Assembly: GCF_003149245.1 (NCBI RefSeq)
Contig: NZ_QGDL01000010.1
Coordinates: forward strand, 159,633 to 223,632
From: Faecalicatena orotica
GTDB lineage: Bacteria > Bacillota > Clostridia > Lachnospirales > Lachnospiraceae
DNA length: 64,000 nt
Direction of reading: 5' to 3'
Positions 63,201 through 64,000 of this stretch are shown here, piece by piece. The translations under genes and the position numbers were made by a program. Position 1 is the stretch's first letter; each line of letters opens with the position of its first letter. The notes under the pieces were generated by a model. It was not told where the DNA came from. It was given only the letters and a program-made list of their open reading frames with translations, and did not search any database.

Positions 63201-63575
63201 ATGGTACAATCAATCTTTGAGGAAATGGGCGGCAGATACGAACGGCAAGGCGAATACATTTTACCCTGCCTTACCATACCACCCGAAAAGGAACAGTCGA
63301 TAGACTTATTCGGACGGCGGCACTTGGACTATCTGCGGGAGTACCGCAAAATTACATACACCAATCTTCTCACAAGCGGCAGGCTCAATGCTTACCTTGC
63401 CGACATTGACAGACAGGCACAGGAACACTTTGAACGGCTCATAGAGGGCATGAAGCAAGCACAGGGCATAACGGAATGCCTAAAGGAAGAAAACGCCTTA
63501 GAATGGACTGGAAGAACGAATAACATAAGGGCTTGTGCGAGGGAGATTGTGGGGAAAGAAATTATTTTTGCATAA
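63201..63575 (+). CDS. tnpV: TnpV family transposon-encoded protein
   Basis: 124 residues from the ATG at 63201, with TTGGAGG upstream (the TTG at 63186 is part of the ribosome site region). The sequence (SIFEEMGGRYERQGEYILPC, IDLFGRRHLDYLREYRK, LTSGRLNAYLADIDRQAQEH) is characteristic of TnpV, a small protein carried by Tn4451-like mobilizable elements and other clostridial resistance elements. Its precise function is unknown. It is followed by a terminator and then the tet promoter. Confidence 0.88.
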   Translation: MVQSIFEEMGGRYERQGEYILPCLTIPPEKEQSIDLFGRRHLDYLREYRKITYTNLLTSGRLNAYLADIDRQAQEHFERLIEGMKQAQGITECLKEENALEWTGRTNNIRACAREIVGKEIIFA

Positions 63576-63585
63576 ACAGATGATT

Positions 63586-63615
63586 AGTGGCAGGGTGAAA
63601 TCCTGCCGCTTTTTC
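63586..63615 (+). terminator. Terminator after tnpV
   Basis: AGTGGCAGG pairs with CCTGCCGCT (one wobble), followed by TTTTTC. Confidence 0.85.
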
Positions 63616-63632
63616 TGCTTTAGTTTGTCAGC

Positions 63633-63661
63633 TTGACAAATAAAGGGTTAAGGAATATAAT
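63633..63661 (+). promoter_or_regulatory. Promoter of the tet gene
   Basis: TTGACA (63633-63638), 17 bases, TATAAT (63656-63661), a perfect consensus. Confidence 0.92.
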
Positions 63662-63693
63662 TAAATTCAGTTTTATACAAGGAGTTAATAAAT

Positions 63694-63717
63694 ATGCGGC
63701 AAGGTATTCTTAAATAA
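63694..63717 (+). CDS. Leader peptide of the tet gene (MRQGILK)
   Basis: A seven-codon frame with CAAGGAG upstream. It has the C-terminal part of the leader peptide in front of tet(M) in Tn916, where ribosome progress through the leader controls formation of the downstream terminator. Its coding bases can pair with 63797-63810 downstream (GTATTCTTAAA with TTTAAGAATAC). Confidence 0.75.
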   Translation: MRQGILK

Positions 63718-63905
63718 ACTGTCAATTTGATAGTGGGAACAAAAGTAGCAGTCTCGTTTCACTTTTAATATGGGGCTTAGTTTTTTGTACCCAGTTTAAG
63801 AATACTTTTATCATGTAATTTTATATGCCCGAAAACATATAAGTGTTTTGGGGCTATTGGAGTTATTTACCCAGTGATAGGAGTATTTATCACTGGGTAT
63901 TTTTA
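63697..63905 (+). promoter_or_regulatory. Transcription attenuator of the tet gene
   Basis: Long-range pairing GTATTCTTAAA...TTTAAGAATAC is followed by an 11-bp perfect stem ACCCAGTGATA/TATCACTGGGT (63869-63879 with 63888-63898) and a T-rich run. The layout equals the tet(M) attenuation region known from Tn916, so expression is expected to rise when tetracycline slows leader translation. Confidence 0.8.
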
Positions 63906-63940
63906 TGCCCTTTTTTGGGTGTTAATAGGAGGAAAATCAC

Positions 63941-64000
63941 ATGAAAATAATTAACTTAGGCATTCTGGCTCACGTTGACGCAGGAAAGACAACCTTAACG
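63941..64000 (+). CDS. tet(O): tet(O)-type tetracycline ribosomal protection protein, 5' end only
   Basis: The first 20 codons read MKIINLGILAHVDAGKTTLT, preceded by AGGAGG; the window edge cuts the rest of an expected gene of about 640 codons. The G1 P-loop AHVDAGKTT identifies an EF-G-like GTPase that releases tetracycline from the ribosome. Leucine at position 6 fits Tet(O), Tet(32) and mosaics, whereas Tet(W) and Tet(M) have isoleucine. The codon choice also matches tet(O) as remembered. Which mosaic it is cannot be told from 60 bases. Confidence 0.9.
   Translation, partial: MKIINLGILAHVDAGKTTLT

Larger units (their letters stand above)
63128..64000 (+). mobile_element. Left part of a tet(O)-carrying mobile element (boundary approximate)
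   Basis: From about 63128 the gene content changes to TnpV and a tet(O)-type resistance gene with its Tn916-like leader. The left end is placed near 63125 by exclusion, because the host-like frame stops there; no terminal repeat could be verified and the right end lies outside the window. Large-serine-recombinase elements of the Tn4451/TnpX type often carry tnpV. Confidence 0.5.

Noticed and set aside
63941..64000. Assignment to tet(W) or tet(M)
   Set aside because: Leucine at residue 6 and the remembered codon pattern fit tet(O)/tet(32); tet(W) and tet(M) have isoleucine there.

Overview
The window reads as chromosome of a low-to-moderate GC anaerobic gut Firmicute of the Lachnospiraceae (Clostridium cluster XIVa; relatives of Clostridium scindens/hylemonae, Dorea or Faecalicatena). 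This is inferred from the gene content: NAD-type glutamate dehydrogenase, PPi-type phosphofructokinase, rubrerythrin, pyruvate formate-lyase, a Csp-type subtilisin, an LplB/YtcP-type sugar importer, strong GGAGG ribosome binding sites, and a short-chain dehydrogenase that closely resembles clostridial bile-acid 12alpha-hydroxysteroid dehydrogenase. No rRNA, CRISPR array or phage block is visible.

Layout. 0-2.2 kb: a kinase-like membrane protein, then a Uma2 nuclease + ribbon-helix-helix pair with its own twin operator, bracketed by two identical 50-bp hairpin repeats. 2.2-8.1 kb: glutamate dehydrogenase, aspartate aminotransferase, a divergent LysR regulator and a PEP/pyruvate-binding ATP-grasp protein. 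8.1-18.2 kb: an unusual catabolic locus with two paralogous LysR regulators, AroM, two OPT-type transporters (the first broken by an exact 61-bp tandem duplication), two tandem M29/NicX-like metalloproteins and a PepD dipeptidase; both LysR genes face the same operator/promoter architecture. 18.4-23 kb: a HAAS membrane protein, a hairpin-rich spacer, an Asn/Ser-rich 74-residue protein, an rRNA methyltransferase, RdgB, a phosphodiesterase and seven tRNAs behind one consensus promoter.

23-31.7 kb: PPi-PFK, a glycosyltransferase, rubrerythrin, the Csp-like protease, NUDIX, DeoR, HAD and the probable 12alpha-HSDH. 31.8-34.4 kb: a ZTP (pfl-motif) riboswitch with its terminator, a compact GC-rich structured segment, then pyruvate formate-lyase. 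34.5-37.8 kb: housekeeping and stress genes. 37.8-50.6 kb: a near-complete glucuronide/hexuronate pathway (uxuA, uxuB, kdgK, uxaC, a GH2 enzyme, an AraC regulator, beta-glucuronidase and a GPH transporter). 50.6-52.5 kb: an AT-rich island with a secreted protein and a small membrane protein, possibly a toxin/immunity pair. 52.5-58.1 kb: a two-component system and a MacAB-like ABC efflux operon whose adaptor carries an unusual insertion. 58.2-62.8 kb: mannose-6-phosphate isomerase and a CUT1 sugar importer. From about 63.1 kb a mobile resistance segment begins: TnpV, then the attenuator-controlled leader and first 20 codons of a tet(O)-type ribosomal protection gene, cut by the window edge.

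Most start codons were moved inward from the longest open frame to the codon with a Shine-Dalgarno sequence. Functions come from recognised motifs and remembered family sequences; no search was run.
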